This document shows, in pieces, positions 9,053 through 18,606 of a DNA stretch of 64,000 bases (positions within the stretch are counted from its first letter, which is position 1; each line of letters starts with the position of its first letter). Under the pieces are notes generated by a model. The model saw nothing but the letters and a program-made list of their open reading frames with translations, made no database searches and had not been told where the DNA came from. The translations under genes and the position numbers were made by a program. The DNA lies in assembly GCF_900637665.1 (NCBI RefSeq), contig NZ_LR134386.1, positions 1,046,501 through 1,110,500 on the forward strand, written 5' to 3'. This stretch comes from Chryseobacterium nakagawai (GTDB lineage: Bacteria > Bacteroidota > Bacteroidia > Flavobacteriales > Weeksellaceae).

Positions 9053-10807
9053 ATGATGGAAAATAATAATCTGCTTAACAGAAGAAGGTTTCTTAAGAAT
9101 TCACTATTAGCAGCTGGAGGAATCTTTATTGCTCCTCTCATTGAAAGTTGCAGCGATCAAGACTTTACCGAAGGCGGAACGGCTCCTAATGATCTTAAAA
9201 ATTCAGGTTTTGATACCGGAGTAGCCAGTTTTGACCCTACCGCAACAGGAGTTATTATATGGACAAGATATTCTGTAGGAGTAGATGCTGAAATTACATG
9301 GGAAATAAGCAAAAACAGCAATTTTTCTGAAGTTTTAAGAAGTGGAAAAGCAAGTGCTGCAACCATTAATGACTTTACTGTAGCGGTAGATGTACAAAAT
9401 ATTCCATCCAATACGAAATATTACTATAGATTTTATAACCTTAAAACAAAAGAAGTCAGTGTAACAGGGGAAACGATTACCTTACCTTCTAAGGCAGATT
9501 CCGTCAGTGAAGTGAAAATGGCGGTGGTATCATGTTCGAATTTTCCTGCGGGACTTTTCAACGTATACGGAGCCGTTGCCAAATCTGAAGCTGATGTAGT
9601 AGTACACCTTGGCGATTATATCTACGAATATGCACCGGGAGAATATGGAACGAATCCATATACCAACCCGCTTGGAAGAGCTCATAAGCCTGCGAAAGAA
9701 ATTCTGAACCTGAACGATTACAGAGAAAGATACAGACAATACAGAAGTGATAAAAACCTTCAGCTGGCCCATCAGAAAAAACCTTTTATTTGTGTATGGG
9801 ACGACCACGAATTTGCAAACGATACCTATAAAGGCGGAGCAGAGAATCATCAGCCTAACGAAGGTGATTTTCAGGTAAGAAAAATGGCAGCATTTCAGGC
9901 TTACAGTGAATATATTCCGCTTAAAACAGGGAAAGATCTGAAAATCTACAGAAGCTTTACCTTCGGAAATATTGTTTCCCTTTATATGATGGATACCAGA
10001 GTGATTGCAAGAGATAAGCAACTAGAGTATTCAGATTATCTGGATAATGCCGGAAACTTCGATCAGTTGAAGTTTAAAACAGATTTTTTAAATCCCAACA
10101 GAAAACTGATCGGAAGCGAGCAAATGGCATGGTTAGGCTCCCAGATCAATGCTGATTCTGCAAAATGGAAGGTATTGGGACAGCAAATCCTGATGACCAA
10201 AATGATGGTTCCTGCAGAATTATTGATGCTATTGAATAAGATTTTAGCAGAAATAAAACAGTACGGAAGTGCACAACCGGCTACGATGCAGGCACTTCAG
10301 AATACCATTGCCCAACTGATGGTCATAAAAGGCAGATACAAAGCTCAGGATCCCACGCTTACTCCACAAGAAATAGCAAGGATAACCACCACTTTACCTT
10401 ATAACCTGGATGCCTGGGACGGATATTTCATGGAAAGAGAACAGTTGTATTCTATGCTTGCGGGTAAAAATGTTGTTGTGTTGGCAGGGGATACGCATAA
10501 CGCTTGGTTAGGGACATTGACTAATGCACAAGGGAAGATTATCGGAACCGAATTAGCCTGCAGTTCCGTTTCTTCACCAGGCCTTGAAGGCTATCTTGGA
10601 ATTACATCAGATCCTGGTCAGGCAATCGCATTAGCTCAGGCATTTTCATTACTGATCGACGATCTGGAGTATGCGAATCTTTACAAAAGGGGGTATCTGC
10701 ATGTTAAGTTTACTTCAGGAAATTCAGTAGCAGAATGGAGGTTTGTAGATAATGTGATTTCCGACCTCTATAATGTTACTACAGAAAAAACACATACAAT
10801 TTCATAG
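9053..10807 (+). CDS. phoD: PhoD-like alkaline phosphatase, Tat-exported lipoprotein
   Basis: The protein hydrolyses phosphate mono- or diesters outside the cytoplasm. Residues 10-15 read RRRFLK, a twin-arginine signal, followed by a hydrophobic run and Cys33 in IESC, so it is likely folded in the cytoplasm, exported by Tat and lipid-anchored. A PhoD N-terminal beta domain is followed by the metallophosphoesterase core with HLGDYIYEY, CVWDDHEFANDTY and LAGDTHNAW as metal-binding blocks. I chose the ATG at 9053 (9056 is equally possible) over the TTG at 9038 because it gives a compact Tat signal. The gene stands alone and ends at a terminator, with no phosphate-starvation box recognised. Confidence 0.88.
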   Translation: MMENNNLLNRRRFLKNSLLAAGGIFIAPLIESCSDQDFTEGGTAPNDLKNSGFDTGVASFDPTATGVIIWTRYSVGVDAEITWEISKNSNFSEVLRSGKASAATINDFTVAVDVQNIPSNTKYYYRFYNLKTKEVSVTGETITLPSKADSVSEVKMAVVSCSNFPAGLFNVYGAVAKSEADVVVHLGDYIYEYAPGEYGTNPYTNPLGRAHKPAKEILNLNDYRERYRQYRSDKNLQLAHQKKPFICVWDDHEFANDTYKGGAENHQPNEGDFQVRKMAAFQAYSEYIPLKTGKDLKIYRSFTFGNIVSLYMMDTRVIARDKQLEYSDYLDNAGNFDQLKFKTDFLNPNRKLIGSEQMAWLGSQINADSAKWKVLGQQILMTKMMVPAELLMLLNKILAEIKQYGSAQPATMQALQNTIAQLMVIKGRYKAQDPTLTPQEIARITTTLPYNLDAWDGYFMEREQLYSMLAGKNVVVLAGDTHNAWLGTLTNAQGKIIGTELACSSVSSPGLEGYLGITSDPGQAIALAQAFSLLIDDLEYANLYKRGYLHVKFTSGNSVAEWRFVDNVISDLYNVTTEKTHTIS

Positions 10808-10841
10808 TTTCAAAGAACATATCTTATTTTCAATTTTGTAC

Positions 10842-10870
10842 AAAGCTATAGGCAATCCTATGGCTTTTTT
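10842..10870 (+). terminator. Terminator after phoD
   Basis: An 11-bp stem (10842-10852 and 10857-10867, loop CAAT) runs into a T tract 35 bp behind the stop. Confidence 0.75.
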
Positions 10871-10899
10871 ATTATCATTTTTTTCCGTATCTTGAACAG

Positions 10900-11589
10900 A
10901 TGCAAGAGGATTTTAGAAAAGAATTTTTACCATTAGCCTCCAAACCTAGCTGGGTAATCACATGGCTGATGAATATTTTCTTTGGATCAGTGTTGTTGTT
11001 TATGTTTATAGTACTTGCTGTGTTTCCTTTTTTGGTTTCGGGGAATATAAAGGTATTTGTTGTAGTAGCTGTATTATATTATCCCGTTTGGGTTTTAGGT
11101 ATGTATCGGCTTTTTCGGTATGTGAAAAAATCAAAAGGTATATCCGTAACAAAAATTATGGTAGATGATAAAGGCATTCATTTTTATAAAAAAGACGAAA
11201 GCATAGATGCTATTCTTTACAATCAGTTAGGACCGTCCCTTCGTTCAGATGATTATGAGATTTACCTGACAATGAAAAGAAAAACATGGATACTCACTGT
11301 AGGAATCAATCGTAATGAAACTAAAGTTGTATTTGACGGAACAGACATTGGCAGTACTCATTATATCAAAAATGGAAGAGCTCTGCGGGCCAGGTTCATA
11401 GAAGGAATTGTTCGCTTCAGGCCAGATTTGAAAATAGACCCGTTTGTTTTTAAGGAATTCAGTATTCATCCCGAAAAATTCACATTTGACGGAAAAAGAT
11501 ATCTGAAGCATGTAGGCGAAGCTGCGATCATAGCCGGTATTATAGTTTTGCTGAGTTTAGGATTAATGTTCCTAGTTGTAAAAGTATAG
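10900..11589 (+). CDS. Membrane protein of unknown function
   Basis: This 229-residue protein has two hydrophobic segments near the N-terminus (about residues 18-45 and 50-70) and one at the extreme C-terminus (about 207-227). About 130 residues of soluble beta-rich sequence lie between, probably facing the cytoplasm. This resembles the general build of small Bacteroidetes STM3941-like membrane proteins, but no diagnostic motif is present, so no function is given. It is a single gene between phoD and the AraC gene. Confidence 0.7.
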   Translation: MQEDFRKEFLPLASKPSWVITWLMNIFFGSVLLFMFIVLAVFPFLVSGNIKVFVVVAVLYYPVWVLGMYRLFRYVKKSKGISVTKIMVDDKGIHFYKKDESIDAILYNQLGPSLRSDDYEIYLTMKRKTWILTVGINRNETKVVFDGTDIGSTHYIKNGRALRARFIEGIVRFRPDLKIDPFVFKEFSIHPEKFTFDGKRYLKHVGEAAIIAGIIVLLSLGLMFLVVKV

Positions 11590-11686
11590 AAAGACAAACC
11601 GTAAAATATATCCGTTTTTCCTGAATATGTATCATAAGGACACTGTTCAAAATTTCTAATTTTACCAATTATTGAAAGCCTGTACG

Positions 11687-12553
11687 ATGAGCATGAAAAT
11701 ATTAAATATCCCCGAATTCTGCCGTTACCTGAATGTTGGTAATATGAAAAGCGATGATCTTCACGTCGTAGATTTTGAGACGCAGAATGAAATCAGGTTA
11801 AAATCTGAGCCGGTAACTATAGATTTTTATCTTTTGGCCATTAAGCCACCGATGGATGTAAAGTTTGCTTCTTATCAACTTCTGGATGATCAGTCAGACT
11901 CTTCCTATATGTATGTGGATTGTCCGCAAAATACGCTGGAGTGGGAGATTGCCCCACCATTTTCGGGTTTATGTATTATGATAGGTGCCAAATATCTTGA
12001 AAAGTACGCCAAGGATTATAGCTTTGTACATTATAACAATCATGAAGCCCTTTTTCTCACTAAGGAAGAAGAAAACATTTTGTGGGATCTCTTCAGAAAA
12101 GCTAACCACGAATTTCAGAAAGAATATTACTCAAGAACCGTTATCATTTCTTATGTCAATTTGATCCTTACTTATGTCAAAGATTTTTATGATCGCCAGT
12201 TTGATACCCGAAGTGATATTTACCACAGAGTAATTGATGAATTTTATAAAAATCTGGATCTGTATTTCAGAGAAAATGAAAATCTGGCCGGCCTTCCTTC
12301 TGTAGCTTATTTCGCACAGAAAAGTTACCTTTCTCCTAATTATTTCGGAGACCTCATCAAACATTTTACAGGAAAATCACCATTGGATCACATTCATGAT
12401 TACGTTGTAAAGCTGGCAAAAGATAAACTCAAGAATACAAGCTTTTCCGTAAGTGAAATATCCTACAGCCTCGGGTTTGATTATCCCAACTATTTTGCAA
12501 GGTTCTTCCGGAAGAAAACAGGACTTTCCCCAAAAGTTTTCAGGAATCAGTAA
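11687..12553 (+). CDS. AraC-family transcriptional regulator
   Basis: The protein has 288 residues from the ATG at 11687; the TTG at 11672 adds five residues. The C-terminal 100 residues hold two helix-turn-helix motifs typical of AraC/XylS, with the YLSPNYFGDLIKHFTGKSP first recognition region and the SYSLGFDYPNYFARFFRKKTGLSP second one. The N-terminal part lacks a clear cupin signature but has the size of an effector-binding domain. It would bind DNA and regulate nearby or distant genes; its target is unknown and no operator was identified. A strong terminator follows directly. Confidence 0.88.
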   Translation: MSMKILNIPEFCRYLNVGNMKSDDLHVVDFETQNEIRLKSEPVTIDFYLLAIKPPMDVKFASYQLLDDQSDSSYMYVDCPQNTLEWEIAPPFSGLCIMIGAKYLEKYAKDYSFVHYNNHEALFLTKEEENILWDLFRKANHEFQKEYYSRTVIISYVNLILTYVKDFYDRQFDTRSDIYHRVIDEFYKNLDLYFRENENLAGLPSVAYFAQKSYLSPNYFGDLIKHFTGKSPLDHIHDYVVKLAKDKLKNTSFSVSEISYSLGFDYPNYFARFFRKKTGLSPKVFRNQ

Positions 12554-12572
12554 ATAGTTTCAACAATATAAT

Positions 12573-12599
12573 AAAAGACAGCTCCGCGAGTTGTCTTTT
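12573..12599. terminator. Bidirectional terminator after the AraC gene
   Basis: A 12-bp stem with one G-T pair closes on a CGC loop and is flanked by A and T runs on both sides. Confidence 0.8.
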
Positions 12600-12607
12600 G
12601 CTTTTTC

Positions 12608-12696
12608 AGGAGCTTTTCCGGCTATTCACTCATACTCCTCGCGCCAGCGCATCCCAGACTTACCTCCCCAGCTTTCTAGTTTGGCTGCGGGGTAAC
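12608..12696. repeat. Dispersed intergenic element, copy 1
   Basis: The stretch beginning GGAGCTTTTCCGGCTATTC matches the start of the element at 53546 (GGAGCTTATTCCCGCTTTCC), and both end in a GCTGC...GGGG block. The interior differs between copies. This style of GGAGCT...GGGGCTA hairpin element recurs in intergenic DNA of flavobacteria. The remaining gap up to 13261 holds only AT-rich filler and the degenerate repeat listed next. Confidence 0.5.
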
Positions 12697-12790
12697 CGTT
12701 ACTATCCTGGCTAATGTATGAGTAATGTGTAATAAATGATGAGTAATATTAAACCTAAACCGATGTTTTGTTTTCAATAATATCCACAAA

Positions 12791-13003
12791 TATCTGTGTA
12801 AATCTGAGTAATCTGTGGGAAATAAAATTCTGCAATCTAATAAGGATTGTGCCTAACCACAAAAGTCACAAAAGATTTAAACACTTAAGGGATTTTAAGT
12901 TAAAAGCTTTGTGCAGAAGAAGTACACACAAGTTTTTGAAAACCTATGATTTTCATATTCGTAATCATCTGCGAAATATGTGCGATCTGCGGGAGATAAA
13001 ACT
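12791..13003. repeat. Degenerate short repeats (ATCTGCGGGAGA type)
   Basis: Two related stretches, 12791-12828 (AATCTGAGTAATCTGTGGGA) and 12967-13003 (ATGTGCGATCTGCGGGAGAT), resemble each other and a third at 18500-18590. They look like decayed intergenic repeats. Short open frames crossing them are not credible genes. Confidence 0.4.
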
Positions 13004-13261
13004 TTAGCAGGTCTGAAAAATACCAAAATATCATCCGGCTCTAGCCAAAATTTACTATAGAAGTACCCAAAAATACAAAAAGGTAAAATGTATCTGTTTT
13101 CAGGTAATGTGTCTCCGTCCCAAGAGCCCATCCCTTCCTACCTTTGATTTATCAAAATGAAAAAAGAAGAATAGAGCTGAAAAAAGTAATCAAAAAATAG
13201 GATACTCTTTTGTTCTTCCAGCTTTCATCAAAATAAATAATAACAAATAAAATACAAAATC

Positions 13262-14185
13262 ATGTCACAGAAAAAAATCAGTATTAAAAACTCGAACGCT
13301 CAAGAAATTATATTATCAGCAATTATTAATTTCCCAGAAGGGTTTGATCAGAACAAAAAATATCCGGCAGTCGTAGTATCTCATCCGGGAGGTGGAGTAA
13401 AAGAACAGACCGCCGGTTTATATGCTAAAAGATTGGCTGAGCATGGATTGATAACAATGGCGTATGATGCTTCTTATCAGGGAGAAAGTACAGGAGAACC
13501 ACGCCAATTGGAAAATCCTTATATCAGAACAGAAGACATAAGTGCAGTAATTGATTACCTTGTTACCTTGCCTTATATAGATACAAACAAGATTGGAGCC
13601 ATGGGAATCTGTGCAGGAGCAGGATATACAGCCAATGCTGCAATCAATGATCATCGAATTCAAGCGGTGGGAATGGTAAGTGCTGTAAACATTGGATCTA
13701 TGTTCAGAAACGGATGGGAAAATAATATAAAAGATGCTGATGCATTGCCTTATTTAGTAACAGGTTCCAATGCAAGAACTGTAGATGTGGGTAACACAAA
13801 TGTTCAAACCATTCCGTTAGCTCCATTGCGAGAAGAAGATGCACCTAATGAAGAGTTAAGAGAAGCCTGGGAATATTATCATACTGATCGATGCCAGTAT
13901 CCAACAGCTCCCGGGTTTGCTACAACAAGAAGCCTTTCACAAATCATTTCTTATGATGCTTACAATAAATCTGAAGCCTTCTTTACACAACCATTATTAG
14001 CCATTGTGGGAAGTGTGGCAGGAAGTGCATGGATGAGTGATGATTTACTTAAACGTGCTGCTACTGTGGACAAAAGGAAATATGTGATAGAAGGTGCCAA
14101 TCATATGTCCTTATATGACAGAGAAAATTATGTTAATGAAGCGGTACAGCAATTGGTTCCATTCTTTCTGGAAAAATTAGCTTAA
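13262..14185 (+). CDS. Alpha/beta hydrolase, dienelactone-hydrolase-like
   Basis: This 307-residue protein has an alpha/beta hydrolase fold. A HPGGGVKEQ oxyanion-side segment, an AYDASYQGESTG segment and the nucleophile elbow GICAGAG are visible, with Cys instead of Ser at the nucleophile position as in dienelactone hydrolases and YcjY-like proteins. The late GANHMSLYD segment gives the catalytic His. It has no signal peptide, so a cytosolic ester, lactone or thioester hydrolase is likely, but the substrate is unknown. It is monocistronic and closed by a terminator at 14198. Confidence 0.82.
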   Translation: MSQKKISIKNSNAQEIILSAIINFPEGFDQNKKYPAVVVSHPGGGVKEQTAGLYAKRLAEHGLITMAYDASYQGESTGEPRQLENPYIRTEDISAVIDYLVTLPYIDTNKIGAMGICAGAGYTANAAINDHRIQAVGMVSAVNIGSMFRNGWENNIKDADALPYLVTGSNARTVDVGNTNVQTIPLAPLREEDAPNEELREAWEYYHTDRCQYPTAPGFATTRSLSQIISYDAYNKSEAFFTQPLLAIVGSVAGSAWMSDDLLKRAATVDKRKYVIEGANHMSLYDRENYVNEAVQQLVPFFLEKLA

Positions 14186-14197
14186 AAAATTTGATCT

Positions 14198-14230
14198 ATA
14201 CAGCCATACAACAATGTATGGCTGTATTTA
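14198..14230. terminator. Terminator after the hydrolase gene
   Basis: A perfect 12-bp stem (14198-14209 and 14216-14227, loop AACAAT) ends in T-rich sequence. Confidence 0.75.
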
Positions 14231-14376
14231 TCTGCAATAAAAACAGGATGATAAAACGAATCCTTAAGCAAAATACTTGAGAATTAGTTTCTGCTGGGAT
14301 TGAAAACCAGATAAAAAATAAACCATATTTCTCAAAAAATATATAAATTAGATTCACACAATTAATTGAAAAACAA

Positions 14377-15957
14377 ATGGTGGAGAATTTCATTTATTAT
14401 CTCGGACTGGTTCTGGTCATTATTGGGTCCATTATGCTGGCCAATCGTTTAAGAGTAGCATATCCTATTATATTAGTAATTGCGGGGCTGCTCATCAGCT
14501 TTATTCCCGGATTACCACCTATAAAAATTGATCCTGAACTTATATTTATTATTTTTTTACCGCCATTATTATACGAAGCAGCATTTGCTGTTTCATGGAA
14601 AGAAATCTGGAAAATGAGGCGGATCATTACCAGTTTTGCTTTTATTGTTGTGTTTCTTACAGCTATATCGGTAGCTTTTGTTGCCAATTCTTATATTCCC
14701 GGGTTTTCATTAGCATTAGGTTTTGTACTGGGAGGAATTGTTTCTCCACCGGATGCGGTAAGTGCAGGAGCTATTTTAAAATTTGTAAAAGTTCCTAAAA
14801 ATCTATCTACTGTTTTAGAAGGTGAAAGCCTGTTCAATGATGCTTCCTCCCTTATCATCTTTAGATTTGCAATGGTAGCCGTAGCAACCGGACAGTTTCT
14901 CTGGCAGGATGCAGTGGTAAGCTTTGGATGGATGGTATTCGGTGGATTGGGAATAGGAGTAGTGCTAGCAGTTATTTTTCTCAAAATTGAAAAAATATTT
15001 CCCACGGATGTAAACATGGATGCTATTCTTAGCCTTGTAGCTCCCTATGTAATGTATATTGCCGCTGAAGAAGTACACTCATCCGGAGTATTGGCTGTGG
15101 TGAGTGGAGGATTGTTTCTTTCCATCAGAAGACATGAAATTTTCCGAACCTCAGAATCAAGGTTAAAAGGATCCAATGTATGGGAAAGTTTTGTATTCCT
15201 GATAAACGGGATTGTATTTTTATTAATAGGATTGGATCTTCCGGAAATCATGGTAGGATTGAATAAAGAAGGAATAAGTCTTTCTAATGCGATTGGTTAT
15301 GGACTGCTAATCACAGGGGTACTGATAATTGTCCGTTTTTTAGCCTCTTTTGGAGCTGTTTTCGTAACATTAATTATGCGAAATTTCATCAATGTAGCAG
15401 ATAGAGACCCTGGGATGAAATTACCTATATTAATGAGCTGGACCGGAATGCGTGGTGTAGTTTCCTTGGCGGCAGCTCTATCTATCCCAGTGGTGATGGA
15501 TAACGGACAGCCTTTTCCACATCGGGATCTCATACTCTTTATTACCTTTATTGTAATTTTGGCTACTCTTATTATTCAGGGACTTACATTACCCGTATTG
15601 ATTAAAAAGCTTAATTTATCCGATACTGAACGCGGATATCTGTCCAAAGAAGAATCTGAACATTATTTAAGAAAAAAAATGCGCAGAGTAGCTTTTAGAT
15701 ATCTTGATGAAAACTATAAAGAACGAAGAAGTGAAAACGAATATTTTAATAAACTGATGGACCGTTGGGAACAGGAAGATAAAGAAGATTCTACCCATAA
15801 AATGTCTGATGAAGCCAAAGAAATCTATTTTGAAACTCTGGAACAGCAACGGATTTGGCTTCGGGAAGAAAACAGACGCAATCCGAATATTGACGAAGAA
15901 TATATAAGAGATTATTTAACAAGGCTGGATCTTGAAGAAGAAAGGCTGAGAATGTAA
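14377..15957 (+). CDS. CPA1-family Na+/H+ antiporter
   Basis: The 526-residue protein has about 12 hydrophobic helices in residues 1-410 and a charged C-terminal cytosolic tail of about 110 residues. The conserved GESLFNDASSLI motif near residues 148-160 carries the Asn-Asp pair of the ion-binding site in NhaP/NhaK-type CPA1 antiporters, and GMRGVVSLAAALSIP is the second family block. It would exchange Na+ or K+ for protons across the inner membrane. The MBL gene starts 12 bases downstream, so the two form a likely operon. Confidence 0.9.
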   Translation: MVENFIYYLGLVLVIIGSIMLANRLRVAYPIILVIAGLLISFIPGLPPIKIDPELIFIIFLPPLLYEAAFAVSWKEIWKMRRIITSFAFIVVFLTAISVAFVANSYIPGFSLALGFVLGGIVSPPDAVSAGAILKFVKVPKNLSTVLEGESLFNDASSLIIFRFAMVAVATGQFLWQDAVVSFGWMVFGGLGIGVVLAVIFLKIEKIFPTDVNMDAILSLVAPYVMYIAAEEVHSSGVLAVVSGGLFLSIRRHEIFRTSESRLKGSNVWESFVFLINGIVFLLIGLDLPEIMVGLNKEGISLSNAIGYGLLITGVLIIVRFLASFGAVFVTLIMRNFINVADRDPGMKLPILMSWTGMRGVVSLAAALSIPVVMDNGQPFPHRDLILFITFIVILATLIIQGLTLPVLIKKLNLSDTERGYLSKEESEHYLRKKMRRVAFRYLDENYKERRSENEYFNKLMDRWEQEDKEDSTHKMSDEAKEIYFETLEQQRIWLREENRRNPNIDEEYIRDYLTRLDLEEERLRM

Positions 15958-15968
15958 AAAAATAAGGA

Positions 15969-17015
15969 ATGAATTTAGTAAAACAGCTTGGGCAGTTTCC
16001 TGATGAAAAAAGAAAGGAATACTTCAGCACACTTCCCAATTATCTCAATGGAAAATTTCAGAATATACTGATCACTCCAGCTTTATTAGAAGGAGAAAGT
16101 ATGACAAAAGCCCTCCTTAACAGTTTGTGTAAAGTAGAAAATACTTCTCCAAAATCTGCCCTTCCATTTGTTGTCACAGATTTGAAAAACCTTCCCCCGG
16201 AAGAAAACGTTTTGGTATGGTTCGGGCATAGCTCGTATTTTATACAAGTGGATGGAAAAAAAATACTGGTAGACCCTGTTTTCAGCGGAAACGCCTCACC
16301 CATGCCCGGATCTATAAAAGCATTTCAAGGAGCAGATTATTATAAACCGGAACATATGCCGGATATAGACTTTTTATTGATTTCCCACGATCATTGGGAT
16401 CATCTGGATTATAAAACCGTACAGGAATTGAAAGACAGAGTAGGAAAAGTAATCTGTGGATTAGGAACAGGCCAGCATTTTGAATACTGGGGCTGGAAAC
16501 CGGAAAAGATTATTGAAAAAAATTGGTGGGAAAGTGTAGATCTTGCCAGTGGATTCAAAATTACCCTTACTCCGGCAAGACATTTCTCCGGCAGACTTTT
16601 GAATAGAAATATCTCTCTCTGGACTTCATTTGTTTTAAAGACTCCAACCAAGAACCTGTTTTTAGGAGGAGACAGTGGGTATGGAAATCATTTTACTGAA
16701 ATTGGTGAAAAGTATGGTCCATTTGACCTTGCAGTGATGGAATGCGGACAATACAACGAAAAATGGCCCTATATTCATACATTGCCGGATCAGCTAATCG
16801 GAGAAGTTAAAGAATTGAAAGCAAAAAACTTTATGCCGGTCCATCATTCAAAGTTCAAACTGTCTCAGCATGCATGGTTTGAGCCGGTAGAGCTGGCCGC
16901 TAAAAATGCAGAAGATAACAATCAGCCAATTACCTTACCTGTTATCGGTGAAAAAGTAGATCTGGATCAGTTGGGCAATGTAACCTGGAAAAAATGGTGG
17001 GAAGAATATTGGTAA
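15969..17015 (+). CDS. Metallo-beta-lactamase fold hydrolase, NAPE-PLD-like
   Basis: This 348-residue protein has the zinc-binding SHDHWDHLD motif near residue 139, then ARHFSGR, GGDSGYG and the late PVHHSKF histidine block. This arrangement matches the UlaG/NAPE-PLD-like MBL branch that cleaves phosphodiester or lactone bonds. No signal peptide is seen. It follows the antiporter by 12 bases and is the last gene before a terminator shared with the convergent lipoprotein gene. The substrate cannot be told from sequence. Confidence 0.82.
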   Translation: MNLVKQLGQFPDEKRKEYFSTLPNYLNGKFQNILITPALLEGESMTKALLNSLCKVENTSPKSALPFVVTDLKNLPPEENVLVWFGHSSYFIQVDGKKILVDPVFSGNASPMPGSIKAFQGADYYKPEHMPDIDFLLISHDHWDHLDYKTVQELKDRVGKVICGLGTGQHFEYWGWKPEKIIEKNWWESVDLASGFKITLTPARHFSGRLLNRNISLWTSFVLKTPTKNLFLGGDSGYGNHFTEIGEKYGPFDLAVMECGQYNEKWPYIHTLPDQLIGEVKELKAKNFMPVHHSKFKLSQHAWFEPVELAAKNAEDNNQPITLPVIGEKVDLDQLGNVTWKKWWEEYW

Positions 17016-17137
17016 GAATGAATAGGGTACTGATTTTAAATAAAGATCCTGTCATTCTGAATGAAGCATCTCTTTCCAGTTTCCAGTTATTCTACTCAAA
17101 GTAAAAACAAGTAGCGTTGGCCTAATCAATAAAATTG

Positions 17138-17165
17138 AAACCTGCCCATATGGAGCAGGTTTTTC
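17138..17165. terminator. Shared terminator between convergent genes
   Basis: An AAACCTGC/GCAGGTTT stem lies between convergent genes, with A and T tracts suited to both directions. Confidence 0.75.
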
Positions 17166-17186
17166 TTATGATCAAAAAAATAATCA

Positions 17187-18047
17187 CTACTGAGGTTCCT
17201 TGTGGGCGGGATCATTAGTATGAATAATGTCGTAAAATACAGTTGGCTGGGCTGCGTCAGGGGTGATTCTATAAGTGAATGTAGTTTCGTTCAGAACCAA
17301 AATTTCTACGGTACGGGTAAAAAGTACATTACCGTTAGCATCTAAAGCAACAAGTGTTCTTGTCTTCCCATCAGGAGAAATTGACCATGTTCCCTGAGAT
17401 CTAAGAACATCATTTAATCCAAAGATTTTAAAAGTTCCGTTGGCTTTGAAGTAAGAATATCCTACATAACCAGCCACCGCGGAATTATCTAAAGCTACAT
17501 TGGCTCCACTGTTATCTTTAGCACCTGTAGTCTTCCATGGGGTAGAAGCTAATGTAAGTTGTCCGTTTTTAGGTTCAGCATGAGGAGTTCTCGTATGGAT
17601 GATGTCATAATATACAGATAGATCGGCAGCATTAGGACGAATTCTGTATGTAAATTCATTTCTGTTTAAAACAAGAATTTCAACATCACGTGTGAAAATG
17701 GTTGTTGCATCCGGGTTTAACGCTGTAATAGTTCTCGTTTTCCCCTGAGCATCTACAGACCATGTTCCCCTTGATCTCAAAACATCAGTCAAGCTGTAAA
17801 TAGCAAAGTTTCCGTCCGCTTTAAAGTAAGCAAATCCTACATAACCTGCTACGCTAGAGTCTGTTAATGCTACGTTACTGCCGTTTTTATCCTTAGCTCC
17901 TGTCGTTTCCCAGGGAGTAGAAGATAGAACCTGTGAGGGAGTCTGTTGTTCAATAACAATTTCGTTATCATCGCTTGAACATGAAATGAAAGAAGCAGAT
18001 AAAAGTATCGCTGCAGACAGATAACATAATTTTTTCAGGGTATTCAT
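17187..18047 (-). CDS. DUF4822-type lipoprotein with two tandem domains
   Basis: Start is the ATG at 18047, giving MNTLKKLCYLSAAILLSAS, a signal peptide ending in a lipobox Cys followed by SSDDN, the acidic lipoprotein sorting style of Bacteroidetes. Behind it two copies of a roughly 125-residue domain follow each other, each starting STPW-TTGAKD, continuing VAGYVG-YFKA and ending YYDIIHT or FYDIIHT. The copies differ enough to be an old duplication. This fits a surface or periplasmic lipoprotein of unknown role. The upstream in-frame extension to 18071 is unlikely. Confidence 0.82.
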   Translation of the reverse strand: MNTLKKLCYLSAAILLSASFISCSSDDNEIVIEQQTPSQVLSSTPWETTGAKDKNGSNVALTDSSVAGYVGFAYFKADGNFAIYSLTDVLRSRGTWSVDAQGKTRTITALNPDATTIFTRDVEILVLNRNEFTYRIRPNAADLSVYYDIIHTRTPHAEPKNGQLTLASTPWKTTGAKDNSGANVALDNSAVAGYVGYSYFKANGTFKIFGLNDVLRSQGTWSISPDGKTRTLVALDANGNVLFTRTVEILVLNETTFTYRITPDAAQPTVFYDIIHTNDPAHKEPQ

Positions 18048-18165
18048 AAAGGTATTTTTAAGTCTTTGCAAACTTATCCTTATTAAATATTAAAATCTTT
18101 GTATGAAATATCTCTTTTGTTGTAAAAAATATAACCGATAAAGTGTTAAGTTGAATGAAATGAAA

Positions 18166-18500
18166 TTACCAGCCTGTTACCAATAGATTTCTCGCTGCTT
18201 TGATACTGCATTTTTGATATGTTGAATAGGCTAATGCTGCCCGGCTTCTGACTTGTTCAGCCGATTCATTGTTGATGTATCCTGTTAAAGCATCATGAAG
18301 AATATAGGCTTCAGGAGCCATCAGATGACTTGTCCATACCAATGGATTAGCCTTGGTTTCCTGTAATAATGGTGAATCTTTTACTGTAACAGGCTAAAAT
18401 AATACAGTCTCTTGTCTGTTTATCCATATTTTTAAAAGATTCTGATAACTGAAAATCCATCAATCCATCATGTCCTACATAAGAATATAGCCACTTTAGA
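18166..18500 (-). pseudogene. Truncated, frameshifted remnant of a Bacteroidetes protein gene
   Basis: On the minus strand one frame reads YVGHDGLMDFQLSESFKN and then CIILACYSK. After about 18390 the coding sense continues in another frame through PLVWTSHLMAPEAYILHDAL and ends LLVTGW with a stop at 18166. Both halves look like one protein's C-terminal region split by a frameshift. The N-terminal part is missing and replaced upstream by repeat-like intergenic DNA. The family is one I have seen in flavobacteria only as hypothetical. Confidence 0.6.
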
Positions 18501-18590
18501 TTTTATCTCCCACAGATCCCACAGGTTTTACATATGGTTGTAGAAAGATCTGCGTGATCGGTAAAATCTGTGAGAGATTTACCTTTAAAA
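18500..18590. repeat. Degenerate short repeat (ATCTGCGTGATC type)
   Basis: CTCCCACAGATCCCACAGG and AGATCTGCGTGATCGGTAAA in this stretch resemble the repeats at 12791-13003 in both orientations. It directly abuts the truncated end of the pseudogene and precedes the DUF434 gene by a few bases. Confidence 0.4.
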
Positions 18591-18606
18591 AATTCTATTT
18601 TTGAGT

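Noticed and set aside
9530..10021. 163-codon minus-strand ORF inside phoD
   Set aside because: Shadow of a well-supported phoD reading frame; Cys- and Phe-rich artefact translation.
12768..13131. Two overlapping short ORFs in the AraC-hydrolase gap
   Set aside because: They cross degenerate repeats and have no coding character.
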